Numbered from the stretch's first letter, positions 19,045 through 28,949 are shown. The stretch is 64,000 bases of DNA from Bacteroides sp. (GCA_019414665.1 DXLO01000010.1:11839-75838), one strand, 5' to 3'. Notes: a model not told the origin generated them from the letters alone. Translations and numbers: made by a program.

Positions 19045-20220
19045 TTAATGTTTAGAAAAGGCAGTGATCAGTAATGAACAACTTGCCAGACAGATACCTA
19101 CACCTGTAACTCCAGCCCATCCGAACTGGTGCCAGAATGTACCGGCAAGGAATGTTCCAAGTGATCCTCCCAGAAAATATGTTGTCATGAAAATAGTATT
19201 GACTCTGTTCGAGGCTTGTGGAACGAGCGACAATGCACAAGTCTGATTGCTTATCTGTACACACTGCATACCGATATCAATCAGAATAATACCGGCTATG
19301 ATTCCGATATAGCTGTCCTGAAAAAAATAGAGGATAAGCCATGAGAGAATCATGATGCTGCAACCTATGTAATTGAACATTCTAATTCCCAGTATACGTA
19401 CAAACTTACCGACAAAGGAAGCAGTCATAGCTCCGGCAATACCACATAAACCAAGCATACCGATGACATTGTTTCCGGCGTAGAAAGGAGCTCCGCTCAT
19501 TTTAAAGGCCAGGCATGCCCATAAAGTAAGAAAACATCCAAAACAGATTCCGGCACGTAGAGAAACCAGTCGCAGTGTAGCATTTTCCTTTACCAAAGTA
19601 AATACAGATTTCATTAGTCCGGTGTAAGTACCTTTATAGTTAGAAGGCATGTCAGGCAATATGCGGACAATAACGAATATGCAGATAAGCATTAATACAG
19701 AAGCAATGTAAAAAATGGTTCTCCATCCCCAGTATTCTCCGACAATACCACTTACAACCCGCGAGCCAAGGATTCCTGTCAGCAGTCCGCTTACCAGAAC
19801 TCCTACATTTTGTGCTTTCTTTTCCGGCTGTGAAAACTGTGCTGCTATCGGAATGAAAATCTGTGGCATGACAGAGCAGATGCCCGTAATCAGCGAAGCC
19901 AGTAAAACAAAATAAATGTTTTGGGCTACAGCAAATCCCAGCATGCTTACGGAAAGTAAAAGGAAGTTGATAACAATGATGTTACGGCGTTTATATAAAT
20001 CTCCAAGGGGAATAATGAATAACAATCCAAGCGCATAACCGATTTGGGTAGTCATTGGAATCAGGTTCGCTGTAAACTCAGAAACCCGTAAGTCCTCACT
20101 TATTTTATTTAGCAATGGTTGGTTATAATACAGATTGGCAACGGATATTCCCGCAATAATAGCCAGCATCCACAATAGTGATGCTGGGATTCCTTTATTT
20201 TCTTCTAAAACTCGTTTCAT
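19045..20220 (-). CDS. MFS transporter
   Basis: 391 residues with about 12 transmembrane helices. The loop between helices 2 and 3, LGDLYKRRNIIV, is the major-facilitator motif A, and YNQPLLNKISEDL follows helix 1, a pattern seen in the drug or sugar efflux branch close to YfmO/SotB-type proteins. The substrate is not predictable. Followed closely by the DUF3843 gene. Confidence 0.9.
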   Translation of the reverse strand: MKRVLEENKGIPASLLWMLAIIAGISVANLYYNQPLLNKISEDLRVSEFTANLIPMTTQIGYALGLLFIIPLGDLYKRRNIIVINFLLLSVSMLGFAVAQNIYFVLLASLITGICSVMPQIFIPIAAQFSQPEKKAQNVGVLVSGLLTGILGSRVVSGIVGEYWGWRTIFYIASVLMLICIFVIVRILPDMPSNYKGTYTGLMKSVFTLVKENATLRLVSLRAGICFGCFLTLWACLAFKMSGAPFYAGNNVIGMLGLCGIAGAMTASFVGKFVRILGIRMFNYIGCSIMILSWLILYFFQDSYIGIIAGIILIDIGMQCVQISNQTCALSLVPQASNRVNTIFMTTYFLGGSLGTFLAGTFWHQFGWAGVTGVGICLASCSLLITAFSKH

Positions 20221-20248
20221 GCCGCAAATTTACGTATTTTTTGCGAGC

Positions 20249-20902
20249 TTATTCTGTTTTTGTCTCGATAGGAACTGTATTTTCTTTGTATGCGGCAAAT
20301 CCTTTTACCTTTACCCGTTCTTTCTTTTCTTCTTCTGCTACGGCAGTATTGCCCAGTTGATTCATGTATTCTTTTATAGCATTGTGGGTGTCGAAGAAAT
20401 AGTCGAGCAACATTTTCAAGTGGTCTTCCAGTTCACCTTCGTTGGGTGAGAAAAAAGTGTGGCAGTGTGAATGGATTCCTACGGTCTTTTCATCTTCATC
20501 TACCATAAAAACTGTTGTAACCAATGAATTGACATTGACTAGATTGATGATTTCTTTCAGGTAAGGAAAAGCCTCGTTGTCAGTATTGATTGATCCCCAC
20601 CAAGGATTCCATATCATGATGAAACGGTTTTCCTCTTCGGCAGCGATATAAAAATCATCTCCCTGATATTTAAATGTAACATGTCCTTCATTGTTTATTT
20701 CAGGCTGGCAGCCGATTTTTTTCAGCACGCTGATAACAAGTTCTTGTGTACTTATGCTCTCTAGCTCTGTCTTTGTCATACGTTCTAAATGTTCCAGACG
20801 TTTCTTCCGGATGTTCATTGTTTTCAATACGAGCAGGACTACGGGCCACATGGCCAGTGCGATGACGGCTATCAGGATGGTGATGTCTGTTATGTTATTC
20901 AT
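20249..20902 (-). CDS. Membrane-anchored protein of unknown function
   Basis: 217 residues: one N-terminal hydrophobic helix (about 8-26, ILIAVIALAMWPVVLLVL) and a cytoplasmic-type domain of alternating strands and helices (HVTFKYQGDDFYIAAEEEN, FMVDEDEKTVGIHSHCHTF). The domain recalls YbjN-like sensory or chaperone folds, but only loosely. The C-terminus is charged and probably disordered. It is separated from the MFS gene by 28 bp on the same strand. Confidence 0.6.
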   Translation of the reverse strand: MNNITDITILIAVIALAMWPVVLLVLKTMNIRKKRLEHLERMTKTELESISTQELVISVLKKIGCQPEINNEGHVTFKYQGDDFYIAAEEENRFIMIWNPWWGSINTDNEAFPYLKEIINLVNVNSLVTTVFMVDEDEKTVGIHSHCHTFFSPNEGELEDHLKMLLDYFFDTHNAIKEYMNQLGNTAVAEEEKKERVKVKGFAAYKENTVPIETKTE

Positions 20903-21034
20903 AATTAGAGATTTTTAGGTTACACATAAAAGATTGCTTTGTGTTTCTCTAAAGATACTAATTATAAATGTGAAAAGAATTTTTTATCAGGCTTTTATAC
21001 TTTTTTAAATGATATGTATGCAGCAAAAGAGCAA

Positions 21035-21042
21035 TATATTTG
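21035..21042 (+). promoter_or_regulatory. Bacteroides-type -7 promoter element of the envelope operon
   Basis: TATATTTG matches TAnnTTTG and lies 34 bp before the ATG at 21077. Confidence 0.6.
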
Positions 21043-21076
21043 TTTTATAATTGAAACTTTTAAAAAGAAGAAGCTT

Positions 21077-21634
21077 ATGAAAAAGATTGTATTATTTATG
21101 ATAATGACCTTGACCTTATTGGCGGGGCATATTCAGGCACAAGACACAGAGAAGAAGTTGTCTCGTGAAGAGAAAAAAGCTTTGCAAGAACAGTTGGATA
21201 GCTTGTTTGCTGTCGAAGCTATACAGGCTATTAATGAAAAGGCTTTTACATTGGAAGCTGACCAGGTTGTATTTAAATACGGCAATATGGCTTACGTTAA
21301 TTCGAATACGAATTTTGTTTCCGTAAAAGGCGATAAAGCTGTAGTGCAGGTGGCATTCAATATACCTGTCAGTGGTCCGAACGGAATAGGTGGCGTAACT
21401 GTTGATGGCAGTGTTTCCGATTATGAAGTAAAGACTGATAAAAAAGGAAATCTTTCACTTTCGATGAATGTAATGGGAACAGGTATTTCTGCCCGGGTAA
21501 ATATCAGTATGCCGAAGGGAACAAACAAAGCTACGGTGGAAATCAATCCTAATTTCAATTCCAACCGAATGACGTTGAACGGAGTGGTTTTGCCTATACA
21601 GAAAAGCAGTGTCTTTAAGGGACGTTCATTGTGA
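21077..21634 (+). CDS. DUF4251 domain-containing secreted protein
   Basis: 185 residues starting MKKIVLFMIMTLTLLAGHIQAQ, a Sec signal peptide cleaved after QA-Q or nearby; starts further upstream would hide it. The mature part begins with a lysine/glutamate-rich helix and then a beta-rich domain with PVSGPNGIGGVTVDGSVSDYEV, the pattern of the Bacteroidetes DUF4251 family. Function unknown; expected in the periplasm. First of three envelope genes with short gaps. Confidence 0.85.
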   Translation: MKKIVLFMIMTLTLLAGHIQAQDTEKKLSREEKKALQEQLDSLFAVEAIQAINEKAFTLEADQVVFKYGNMAYVNSNTNFVSVKGDKAVVQVAFNIPVSGPNGIGGVTVDGSVSDYEVKTDKKGNLSLSMNVMGTGISARVNISMPKGTNKATVEINPNFNSNRMTLNGVVLPIQKSSVFKGRSL

Positions 21635-21663
21635 TATTTGTAAATATAATGAATTTAAGACTT

Positions 21664-22317
21664 ATGAAAAAGATTTTATTTATTATGGCTTGCATGACGG
21701 GAGTATTTATGGCGTCGTGCGAAAAAGATCCAGATATGGGAGAACTGGATGCAGATCTGGTGGTATATACAGACCATGACAGTAATACAGACTTCAGTAG
21801 TTTTCAGACTTATTTCTTGCCGGATAGTATTTTGGAAGCAAGTGGAGTACATGCTTCATACTGGAAGGATGAGAATGCTAAAATGATTATCAGCGCGGTA
21901 GAAAGTCAGATGAATCGTCGGGGATATGAACGTATTACTGACCCGGAATTAAAAGATCAGGCAAATATAGGTTTGCAGCTCTCATATGTTTCACAAACCA
22001 ATCAGGTGATAACTGGTGGTGGCTATTGGGGCGATCCGTTTGGCGGCTGGTGGAGCAGTGGCTTTTGGGGACCCTGGTGGAGTGGATGGTATTATTCATA
22101 TCCTGTAACTTATAGCTATGATACTAATACGCTGGTTATGGAAATAGTCGACTTGACTGATAAAAGTGAAGATGGCACTCAGAAAAAGCTTCCGGTTGTA
22201 TGGTATGCCAGTGCATCCGGCTTCCAGTATAATAATAGTAAAATAAACATGCAGCTATTACTGAATGGAGTTGATCAGGCTTTCAATCAGTCTACTTATA
22301 TCAATACTGAAAAATAA
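21664..22317 (+). CDS. DUF4136 domain-containing lipoprotein
   Basis: 218 residues with a lipoprotein signal, MKKILFIMACMTGVFMASC. The body follows the DUF4136 pattern: DFSSFQTYFLPDS, then a helix with ISAVESQMNRRGYERI and a Trp/Gly-rich loop (GGWWSSGFWGPWWSGW) before YSYDTNTLVMEIVD. The family is made of surface or periplasmic lipoproteins of unknown role. Start chosen at 21664 for the signal peptide. It sits between the DUF4251 and barrel genes and is probably co-expressed with them. Confidence 0.87.
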   Translation: MKKILFIMACMTGVFMASCEKDPDMGELDADLVVYTDHDSNTDFSSFQTYFLPDSILEASGVHASYWKDENAKMIISAVESQMNRRGYERITDPELKDQANIGLQLSYVSQTNQVITGGGYWGDPFGGWWSSGFWGPWWSGWYYSYPVTYSYDTNTLVMEIVDLTDKSEDGTQKKLPVVWYASASGFQYNNSKINMQLLLNGVDQAFNQSTYINTEK

Positions 22318-22332
22318 TGGAGGATGTTAATA

Positions 22333-22965
22333 ATGAAAACAAATAGTATATTCAAAAAACTGGCCTTGGCATTCTGTGCTTTGGCTATGTTTGCAACGCA
22401 AAGCTACGCTCAGTGGGATTCTCAAAAGGCACATCTTATTGTTGATTGGCAGATGAATGCACCGGTTTCTACAGATTTTGCCGATAAGATAAGCGGATGG
22501 GGAATGAATTTTGAAGGGCTGTATGAGTTGACACCTCGTTGGTCGGCAGGAGCCTTTATTAATTTTCATACCAATCATAAATATATAGGCAGACAGACAC
22601 TTCAGCTATCTCCAACTGAGGCATTGACAACAGATCAGCAGCGCTCAGCCTATCAGTTACCTTTTGGTGCAAGTGTTTCCTATAATTTGTATAACGGCAG
22701 ATATGTGAAACCGTATGTTGGTGTAAAACTGGGAGCTGCTTTTACTCGTTATACTACATACTACGGTACAGGAGGAGTATACGATGACGGATGGGGATTT
22801 TATGCCTCTCCAGAACTTGGTTTAAAAATATATCCTTCTCCTTATCGCCGCTTTGGTTTCCACATAGCAGGATATTATAATTATATGACTAATGAAATGT
22901 CAACGCTTACTGGAGATGTGACAGGACAAAGTAATGTCGGTTTTCGTTTGGGTGTAATCTTTTAA
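22333..22965 (+). CDS. Outer-membrane beta-barrel protein
   Basis: 210 residues. A signal peptide (KKLALAFCALAMFATQSYAQ) is followed by alternating amphipathic strands and ends in FRLGVIF, with the aromatic last residue typical of outer-membrane barrels. The fold suggests an eight-stranded OmpW/OmpA-like barrel. Third gene of the DUF4251-DUF4136-barrel operon; the set may form one cell-envelope system, a guess from linkage. Confidence 0.8.
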   Translation: MKTNSIFKKLALAFCALAMFATQSYAQWDSQKAHLIVDWQMNAPVSTDFADKISGWGMNFEGLYELTPRWSAGAFINFHTNHKYIGRQTLQLSPTEALTTDQQRSAYQLPFGASVSYNLYNGRYVKPYVGVKLGAAFTRYTTYYGTGGVYDDGWGFYASPELGLKIYPSPYRRFGFHIAGYYNYMTNEMSTLTGDVTGQSNVGFRLGVIF

Positions 22966-22989
22966 TTCCTGAGATTTACACGTTTTTAT

Positions 22990-23036
22990 AAAAGGCTCTA
23001 TCATTCCAACAAGTGGGGAACTGATAGAGCCTTTTG
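22990..23036 (+). terminator. Rho-independent terminator
   Basis: Stem AAAGGCTCTATCA / TGATAGAGCCTTTT with a loop of about 18 bases, after the barrel gene. Confidence 0.85.
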
Positions 23037-23097
23037 GCTTTCTGTAATTTCAGAAAATACTCAGTTTATTTCTATGTGTGTTATATTTCAGACTGTC

Positions 23098-24165
23098 TTA
23101 TTTTCTTATTCTTTTTTGCCATTGAGCATATTCTTTATAAACATTTTCTCCAGATCGGTTCAGCCAGCTGTATCCATTACGACGCTCATAGCCGATTTCG
23201 GACAGATGATAGCGCTTTATACCATCCCGGTCGCAGAAAAAAGGACGGTTAGTTTCTAGTTCATAAAATCTTGCCCACATTGGCTTACAGTCTTCACATG
23301 GTGCTACACGGCGGTCTTTCTTTCCATCCTTATTGATGAAGGATTCTATTTTAATGCCTTTTATCTCTGAATCTTTGAACCATTGTACTGCTGATTCTAT
23401 ACTTTGAATAACCTCTGCTGAAGGATTAGGAAGCTGCATTAAATAAATTACGATATTAGCCGATTCTGCTCCGCTCAGTGACGGAAGCTCATAAGCTCGC
23501 GCTTTTGCCGGAGCAAATGTTTCACGGTCGTGCTGTGCGCACCAAACGGTAAGTTTACCATGCTGTTTAACCTGTGTTTTGAGTATACATTCTACTCCTT
23601 TATCTATTGCTTTCTGAGCTTTTTGGCGGGTTGATTCTGGCAGGTAGGTGAAAGGGGATTTTCCGTTACTTACATCGCGAAGCAGATTCATTACATTTAT
23701 CATGGCGTTATCGTTGTAAGTTATTTGGACATAGTATCCTTTAGGACGCGGATAAAACTGAGGCCACCCACCGTTTTCGTATTGAGCTTCGAACAGATAG
23801 TCCAGTCCGCGTATAGCCGCTTCTTTATATGTTTCGTCGTGAGTAGCGTTGTATAATCTGGAAAGATAGATTATTTCTGTTGTGGTGGCTCCATTGTCAA
23901 TCGTACTGGCATTGACGTCATTTTTGATTTCCAAAGCTTTTTCTTTGTTGTCGGGTGTCTGAAAAAAATTAATGTTTTTGGGCCATCCGCCTGTTGGTTG
24001 CTGGTATAAAAGAACTGTTTCTGCCACTTCTTTTGCTTTGGGAGTAGTGAAAAAAGAGTCTTCCAGCCGAGGAGCTTCTTTTACCCACTTTTTGTAACTT
24101 ATTTCTTGTGCCTGTATGGTATTGAGACTGCATACAGCAATGGCTGTGAGAATTAGATTTTTCAT
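23098..24165 (-). CDS. Pectate lyase, polysaccharide lyase family 10
   Basis: 355 residues with a signal peptide (MKNLILTAIAVCSLNTIQAQ). The mature protein has the PL10 (PelA-type) layout: YQQPTGGWPKNINF near the start, ATTTEIIYLSRLYNATHDE, NGGWPQFYPRPKGYYVQITYNDNAM and, near the end, MWARFYELETNRPFFCDRDG. PL10 enzymes cleave polygalacturonate by beta-elimination on an alpha/alpha toroid fold. The start at 24165 is chosen to expose the signal peptide. It stands alone, without SusC/SusD genes nearby. Confidence 0.92.
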   Translation of the reverse strand: MKNLILTAIAVCSLNTIQAQEISYKKWVKEAPRLEDSFFTTPKAKEVAETVLLYQQPTGGWPKNINFFQTPDNKEKALEIKNDVNASTIDNGATTTEIIYLSRLYNATHDETYKEAAIRGLDYLFEAQYENGGWPQFYPRPKGYYVQITYNDNAMINVMNLLRDVSNGKSPFTYLPESTRQKAQKAIDKGVECILKTQVKQHGKLTVWCAQHDRETFAPAKARAYELPSLSGAESANIVIYLMQLPNPSAEVIQSIESAVQWFKDSEIKGIKIESFINKDGKKDRRVAPCEDCKPMWARFYELETNRPFFCDRDGIKRYHLSEIGYERRNGYSWLNRSGENVYKEYAQWQKRIRK

Positions 24166-24250
24166 AGATTTGTGTGTTTTTAGAATTGTCGTTTGTTTTA
24201 AATGTGTATACAAAAGTACTAAATCCATCGGATTGTGCAAGTGTAAATAA

Positions 24251-24298
24251 AAAACATCCGGCTAAATCTATGTGTACAAGATCTAACCGGATGTTTGT
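24251..24298 (-). terminator. Terminator of the DUF1573 gene
   Basis: Inverted repeat AACATCCGGCTAAATC / GATCTAACCGGATGTT with one mismatch and a wobble; Ts follow on the minus strand. Confidence 0.75.
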
Positions 24299-24318
24299 TA
24301 TTGTGAGTTTATTGTCTT

Positions 24319-24726
24319 TTAGTTCTGTTGAGGTTCTGAACCTTTAGGTGTCATATCACCTTCGATGTAAAGACGTACCACCTCTTGTTTGGCATTGGTA
24401 CGTAATGTAATCGACTTGCGGAAATGACCGGGAAATTTTCCGGCTCCGTTGTAAGTAACTGTTATTTCTCCGCTTTCACCAGCCTTGATTGGTTCTTTGG
24501 GATATTGTGGTACTGTACATCCGCATGATGCGATAGCTTGATGAATTACCAGCGGACCATTTCCTGTATTGGTGAATTTGAATTTGCAAGTGACTTTAGG
24601 GTTATTTTCGGAAAAAGCTCCAAAGTTATGTGTTGTCTTTTCGAACTTGATTTCGGCTGTACCCTGAGCGATGACCATCAGTACTGCCACAACTAAAAGT
24701 AATGTGGTTAAGATAGTTTTTTTCAT
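24319..24726 (-). CDS. DUF1573 domain-containing secreted protein
   Basis: 135 residues: signal peptide (MKKTILTTLLLVVAVLMVIAQ) then one Ig-like DUF1573 domain with the hallmark THNFGAF, CKFKFTNTGNGPLVIHQAIASCGCTVPQYP and GHFRKSITLRTNA. These domains belong to the ASH/HYDIN-like group; the conserved CGC pair may be structural. Function unknown. Single gene with its own terminator. Confidence 0.9.
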   Translation of the reverse strand: MKKTILTTLLLVVAVLMVIAQGTAEIKFEKTTHNFGAFSENNPKVTCKFKFTNTGNGPLVIHQAIASCGCTVPQYPKEPIKAGESGEITVTYNGAGKFPGHFRKSITLRTNAKQEVVRLYIEGDMTPKGSEPQQN

Positions 24727-24936
24727 TTTTCTTCAGATTTTAAAAAAACGCCCTAAAGATATTGATTTTCTTTGTATTTCATATGCCATAATTAGGTTTA
24801 TTAACATTTGTTACGCCTGGGTAATGAAGAAAAGAAGAGTGGAATTCTGGACTTGTATGCTGATGAACTAAAAATAGTTGTATACATGTTCAGAAAGTTT
24901 GTACAGAAAATAAAAAAAATTCTCGATAAATTTATG

Positions 24937-24980
24937 AAAACATGCCCAAGTTTTGTGCATAACTTGGGCATGTTTTTTAA
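24937..24980. terminator. Strong hairpin, terminator of the rel gene
   Basis: A perfect 16-bp stem AAAACATGCCCAAGTT / AACTTGGGCATGTTTT with an 8-base loop. The T-run is longer on the plus side, but the only gene ending nearby is the minus-strand rel gene, 25 bp away. Confidence 0.8.
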
Positions 24981-25004
24981 AGGCTGAAAAGGAGGCAGAA
25001 ATGA

Positions 25005-27221
25005 TTATCCACGGTTTACTTGTTTCACCCCTTTTACAGTCTTTATTTTTTTGATGAGTGATTCCAGTTTTGAGGTATCATCTACCATGACTGTAAGCAT
25101 TCCCGAAAAGAGTCCGTCGTGTGAGTCGATGCTGATAGAACGTAACAGAATATTATCCTCTTTATTGATGATGGAAGTAATGTTTGTTACGATACCTATA
25201 TCATCGTGTCCCACAATACGGAGTGTGATGGGATATTGCTTGCCCTGGCTTTTTCCTGCCCATCGTGCACGGACTATGCGATAGGGGAAACGAGCTTTCA
25301 TCTCTTTTGCATTCGGGCAGTCACAACGGTGTATCTTGATTCCTCCTGATATTGTCACGAAACCAAATACATCATCTCCGTAAATCGGATTACAACATTT
25401 AGCTAAGTTGAAGTCAAGTCCTTTCAGATTCTGGTCTATAACCAATACATCATCTTTGTAGTAATCTTTTCCTTCAGTTGTCTGTTGTATGTTGAAACCT
25501 TCAGCACTTCGGTAGCTTATTTCTTCCCGTTGTTCGGTTTCCTTACGTTGCATTTCGACATATCGGTCGATAATGCCGTTTATTTCCATCGTTTCGTTGG
25601 CAATACTCTGGTAAAAGTCTGTCACAGTCTTAAATCCCAGTTTCTTGATAAGGCGCATCAGGATAGCTTCATCATATTCCAGTTTGCGGTTCTTGAATTT
25701 ACGTTCCAGTGTTTCCTTAGCAAATTCAGTCTGCCGTGCTACTAGTTCTTTCAGTGCCTGCCGGATTTTAGTCTTTGCTTTCGACGTAGTTACAAAGTTC
25801 AGCCAGTCACGCTTCGGAGTTTGTGTGCTTGAAGTAGTTATTTCTACCTGGTCGCCACTGTTGAGCGTTTGTTTCAGCTGCACATTTCTTCCATTCACTC
25901 TGGCACCGATGCATCGGCATCCCAAATTGGTATGGATAGCAAAAGCAAAGTCGAGCACAGTAGCCCCTTGCGGCAGTTTATATAAATCCCCTTTAGGAGT
26001 GAAAACAAAAACTTCATCTTTATATAAATCCAGTTTGAACTGATCCATAGCCTCCAGGTCACTGTCTGCATTTTCCAGTGTTTCGCGAATAGAGTTCAGC
26101 CATTCGTCCAGACCACTTTCCCCTTTGATACCCTTATATCTCCAGTGAGCAGCAAGTCCTTTTTCGGCTATCTCATCCATACGTTCGGTACGAATCTGTA
26201 CTTCTACCCATTTACCTTCAGGCCCCATGACAGTTATATGTAATGATTCGTAGCCATTACTTTTAGGCACAGACAGCCAGTCGCGCAAACGTTTCGGATT
26301 GGGCAGATACATATCTGTTACGATAGAATAGGCCTGCCAGCATTCTTGCTTTTCCTTATCAATCGGAGAGTCAAGTATGATTCGGATAGCAAACAAATCA
26401 TACACACCTTCGAACGGGCATCCCTGCTTTTTCATTTTCTGATAAATGGAATGTATGGATTTGGTACGCCCTTTGATATGGAATTTCAGTCCTGTCTCTT
26501 CCAGTTTCTTTTTTACCGGTTCGATAAAAGCATCAATATATCGGTCGCGGGCAGCCTTTGTGGCATTCAGCTTATCCTTAATGTGGTAATATACATCATG
26601 TTGAGTATATTTCAGTGACAAGTCTTCCAGTTCCGATTTCAGTTTGTATAGTCCCAGTTTATGAGCCAGTGGGGCATACAGGTAGGCAGCTTCGTTCGAA
26701 ACTTGTAATCTGGCCTCTTCATTCGAACAGTCTTTGATTTGGCGCATCAAGTTTACACGGTCGGCTATCATAATAAGGATAACTCGCATGTCTTCGGCAA
26801 ACGAGAGCAGCAGATTGCGGAAGTTCTCTGATTCTATGGTCGGACTTTTGGCATAAAGTTCATTTATCTTTACCAGCCCGTGTATGATTCCAGCTACATC
26901 CTCGCCATACATTTGTTTGACTGACTCTAATGTACACAGATTATATTTTACGGATTCATGCAACATGATGCCTAGGATAGAGGCACGTCTCATACCGATC
27001 TCTTCTGCCACAATAACAGCTGTCTGCATGTCTTTTATAATCGGATTCATACCAAAGGCATTACGAGGTATGCTTCCCGCCGACATGACTTTAACCAAAT
27101 GTTTTTTCAGATTGCAGCAGTCGTTTTTTTGCAGAGTGTCTCCTGATAGTTGCAGTAGTCTTTTGTATAGCGCTATTAGCTGTTTATGTTCGTCCGGTGT
27201 AAAAAAAACTTGTTCATCCAT
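25005..27221 (-). CDS. relA: (p)ppGpp synthetase, RelA/SpoT family with degenerate hydrolase domain
   Basis: 738 residues with the full long-RSH layout: N-terminal HD-type domain (about 30-210), synthetase domain (about 235-380, with RTKSIHSIYQKMKKQG and the nucleotide-binding WLSVPKSNGYESLH), TGS domain from FVFTPKGDLYKLPQGATVLDFA, a zinc-finger-like CCNPIYGDDVFGF region and a C-terminal ACT domain. In active hydrolases the metal motif reads HD; here it is HE (His88-Glu89), the first metal His is not visible in the IPRNAFG region, and ADRVNLMR replaces the usual ADRLHNMR. This suggests a synthetase-only RelA-type enzyme. A separate SpoT-like hydrolase would then be needed elsewhere. Confidence 0.9.
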   Translation of the reverse strand: MDEQVFFTPDEHKQLIALYKRLLQLSGDTLQKNDCCNLKKHLVKVMSAGSIPRNAFGMNPIIKDMQTAVIVAEEIGMRRASILGIMLHESVKYNLCTLESVKQMYGEDVAGIIHGLVKINELYAKSPTIESENFRNLLLSFAEDMRVILIMIADRVNLMRQIKDCSNEEARLQVSNEAAYLYAPLAHKLGLYKLKSELEDLSLKYTQHDVYYHIKDKLNATKAARDRYIDAFIEPVKKKLEETGLKFHIKGRTKSIHSIYQKMKKQGCPFEGVYDLFAIRIILDSPIDKEKQECWQAYSIVTDMYLPNPKRLRDWLSVPKSNGYESLHITVMGPEGKWVEVQIRTERMDEIAEKGLAAHWRYKGIKGESGLDEWLNSIRETLENADSDLEAMDQFKLDLYKDEVFVFTPKGDLYKLPQGATVLDFAFAIHTNLGCRCIGARVNGRNVQLKQTLNSGDQVEITTSSTQTPKRDWLNFVTTSKAKTKIRQALKELVARQTEFAKETLERKFKNRKLEYDEAILMRLIKKLGFKTVTDFYQSIANETMEINGIIDRYVEMQRKETEQREEISYRSAEGFNIQQTTEGKDYYKDDVLVIDQNLKGLDFNLAKCCNPIYGDDVFGFVTISGGIKIHRCDCPNAKEMKARFPYRIVRARWAGKSQGKQYPITLRIVGHDDIGIVTNITSIINKEDNILLRSISIDSHDGLFSGMLTVMVDDTSKLESLIKKIKTVKGVKQVNRG

Positions 27222-27370
27222 AGTCTTTCTAGTTTTGTTGAGAACCTGTTTGTTGCAAATTGAAATCCTTTTTTAATTTAAATGGGTAAAAAAGAAGTAT
27301 TCCAGCCAGCTTCTGTGGGTAAAGATAGTTTTTTTCTTCCTTTATTGTTACAAACTTGATGGTTTTTTTA

Positions 27371-27378
27371 TACTTTTG
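27371..27378 (+). promoter_or_regulatory. Bacteroides-type -7 promoter element
   Basis: TACTTTTG matches TAnnTTTG, 51 bp before the DUF4301 start. Confidence 0.55.
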
Positions 27379-27428
27379 AGGTGGATTCAATTTGTAAACG
27401 AATATTTATCACTTAAATTTATCACAAT

Positions 27429-28949
27429 ATGTTAACACACGAAGACAAAGAATTACTGGCAAAGAAAGGTATTACTGAGAAGCAGATTGAAGAGCAACTG
27501 GCTTGCTTTGAAAAGGGATTCCCTTATTTGCAACTGGCTGCGGCTGCATCTGTAGACAATAATGGTATTATGATTGCCGATGCTGATGCCCAGAAAAAAT
27601 ATCTGGCAGCATGGGATGCTTATAAAGACTCTGATAAGAAAATCGTGAAGTTTGTGCCTGCTTCTGGAGCGGCAAGCCGTATGTTTAAAAACTTGTTCGA
27701 ATTCTTGGGTGCTGATTATGACGTGCCTACTACAAGTTTTGAAAAGAAATTTTTCGATCATATTCATAGTTTTGCTTTTTATAATGATTTGAATGCTGCT
27801 TGCCTGGATAATACAGGTAAGGATATTGAGGCTCTTTTGTCGGAACATAATTATAAGGCTGTAGTAGCTAACTTGCTGGAATCTGCAGGATTGAATTATG
27901 GTTCTCTGCCGAAAGGTTTGCTGAAATTCCACCGTTATGCTGATGGCGTACGTACTCCATTGGAAGAGCATCTGGTAGAAGGAGCATTGTATGCTGCCGG
28001 AAAGACCGGAAAAGTGAATGTGCACTTTACTGTATCGGGTGAACATCGTGCTTTATTCCAGAAACTGGTAGATGCTAAAGCTGCCGAATATACCCAGAAA
28101 TATGGTGTGGAATATAATATCAGCTTCTCCGAACAAAAGGCAAGTACTGATACCATTGCCGCTGATATGGAAAACAAGCCGTTCCGTGATAATGGCAAAT
28201 TGCTTTTCCGTCCGGGAGGTCATGGTGCTTTGATTGAAAATCTGAACGATCTGGATGCTGATATCGTATTTATCAAGAATATTGATAATGTCGTACCCGA
28301 CCGTTTGAAAGACGATACTGTAACTTATAAAAAACTGCTTGCCGGTGTGCTGGTTACTTTGCAGAAACAGGCTTTCGATTATTTGGAATTGCTGGATAGT
28401 GGTCATTACAGCCATGATCAGCTGGAAACAATTATCCGTTTCGTTCAGCAGCAGTTACGTTGTCGCAAGAGCGATATCAAGGATTTGGAAGATGCCGATT
28501 TGGTTATTTACCTGCGTAAGAAACTGAACCGTCCGATGCGTGTTTGCGGTATGGTGAAGAATGTAGGTGAGCCGGGCGGTGGTCCGTTCCTTGCTTATAA
28601 TCCTGACGGAACTGTTTCGCTTCAGATTTTGGAAAGTTCTCAGATTGATATGAATGATCCGGAAAAGAAGGCTATGTTCGAAAAGGGTACACACTTCAAT
28701 CCGGTAGATTTGGTTTGTGCTGTACGCGACTATAAGGGAAATAAATTCAATTTGTTACAGTATGTAGATAAGGCTACAGGATTTATCTCTTATAAATCTA
28801 AGAATGGTAAAGATTTGAAAGCTTTGGAATTGCCGGGATTGTGGAATGGCTCTATGAGCGACTGGAGCACAATCTTTGTAGAAGTTCCATTGAGTACATT
28901 CAATCCGGTAAAGACTGTAAACGATTTGTTACGCGAACAACATCAATAA
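27429..28949 (+). CDS. DUF4301 family protein
   Basis: 506 residues, soluble, no signal. The segment VKFVPASGAASRMFK near residue 78 resembles a nucleotidyltransferase phosphate-binding loop and is a marker of the Bacteroidetes DUF4301 family; LLFRPGGHGALIENLNDLDADIVFIKNIDNVVPD also fits a sugar-nucleotide transferase core. A nucleotidyltransferase activity is an inference from these loops. Single gene with its own promoter and terminator. Confidence 0.85.
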   Translation: MLTHEDKELLAKKGITEKQIEEQLACFEKGFPYLQLAAAASVDNNGIMIADADAQKKYLAAWDAYKDSDKKIVKFVPASGAASRMFKNLFEFLGADYDVPTTSFEKKFFDHIHSFAFYNDLNAACLDNTGKDIEALLSEHNYKAVVANLLESAGLNYGSLPKGLLKFHRYADGVRTPLEEHLVEGALYAAGKTGKVNVHFTVSGEHRALFQKLVDAKAAEYTQKYGVEYNISFSEQKASTDTIAADMENKPFRDNGKLLFRPGGHGALIENLNDLDADIVFIKNIDNVVPDRLKDDTVTYKKLLAGVLVTLQKQAFDYLELLDSGHYSHDQLETIIRFVQQQLRCRKSDIKDLEDADLVIYLRKKLNRPMRVCGMVKNVGEPGGGPFLAYNPDGTVSLQILESSQIDMNDPEKKAMFEKGTHFNPVDLVCAVRDYKGNKFNLLQYVDKATGFISYKSKNGKDLKALELPGLWNGSMSDWSTIFVEVPLSTFNPVKTVNDLLREQHQ

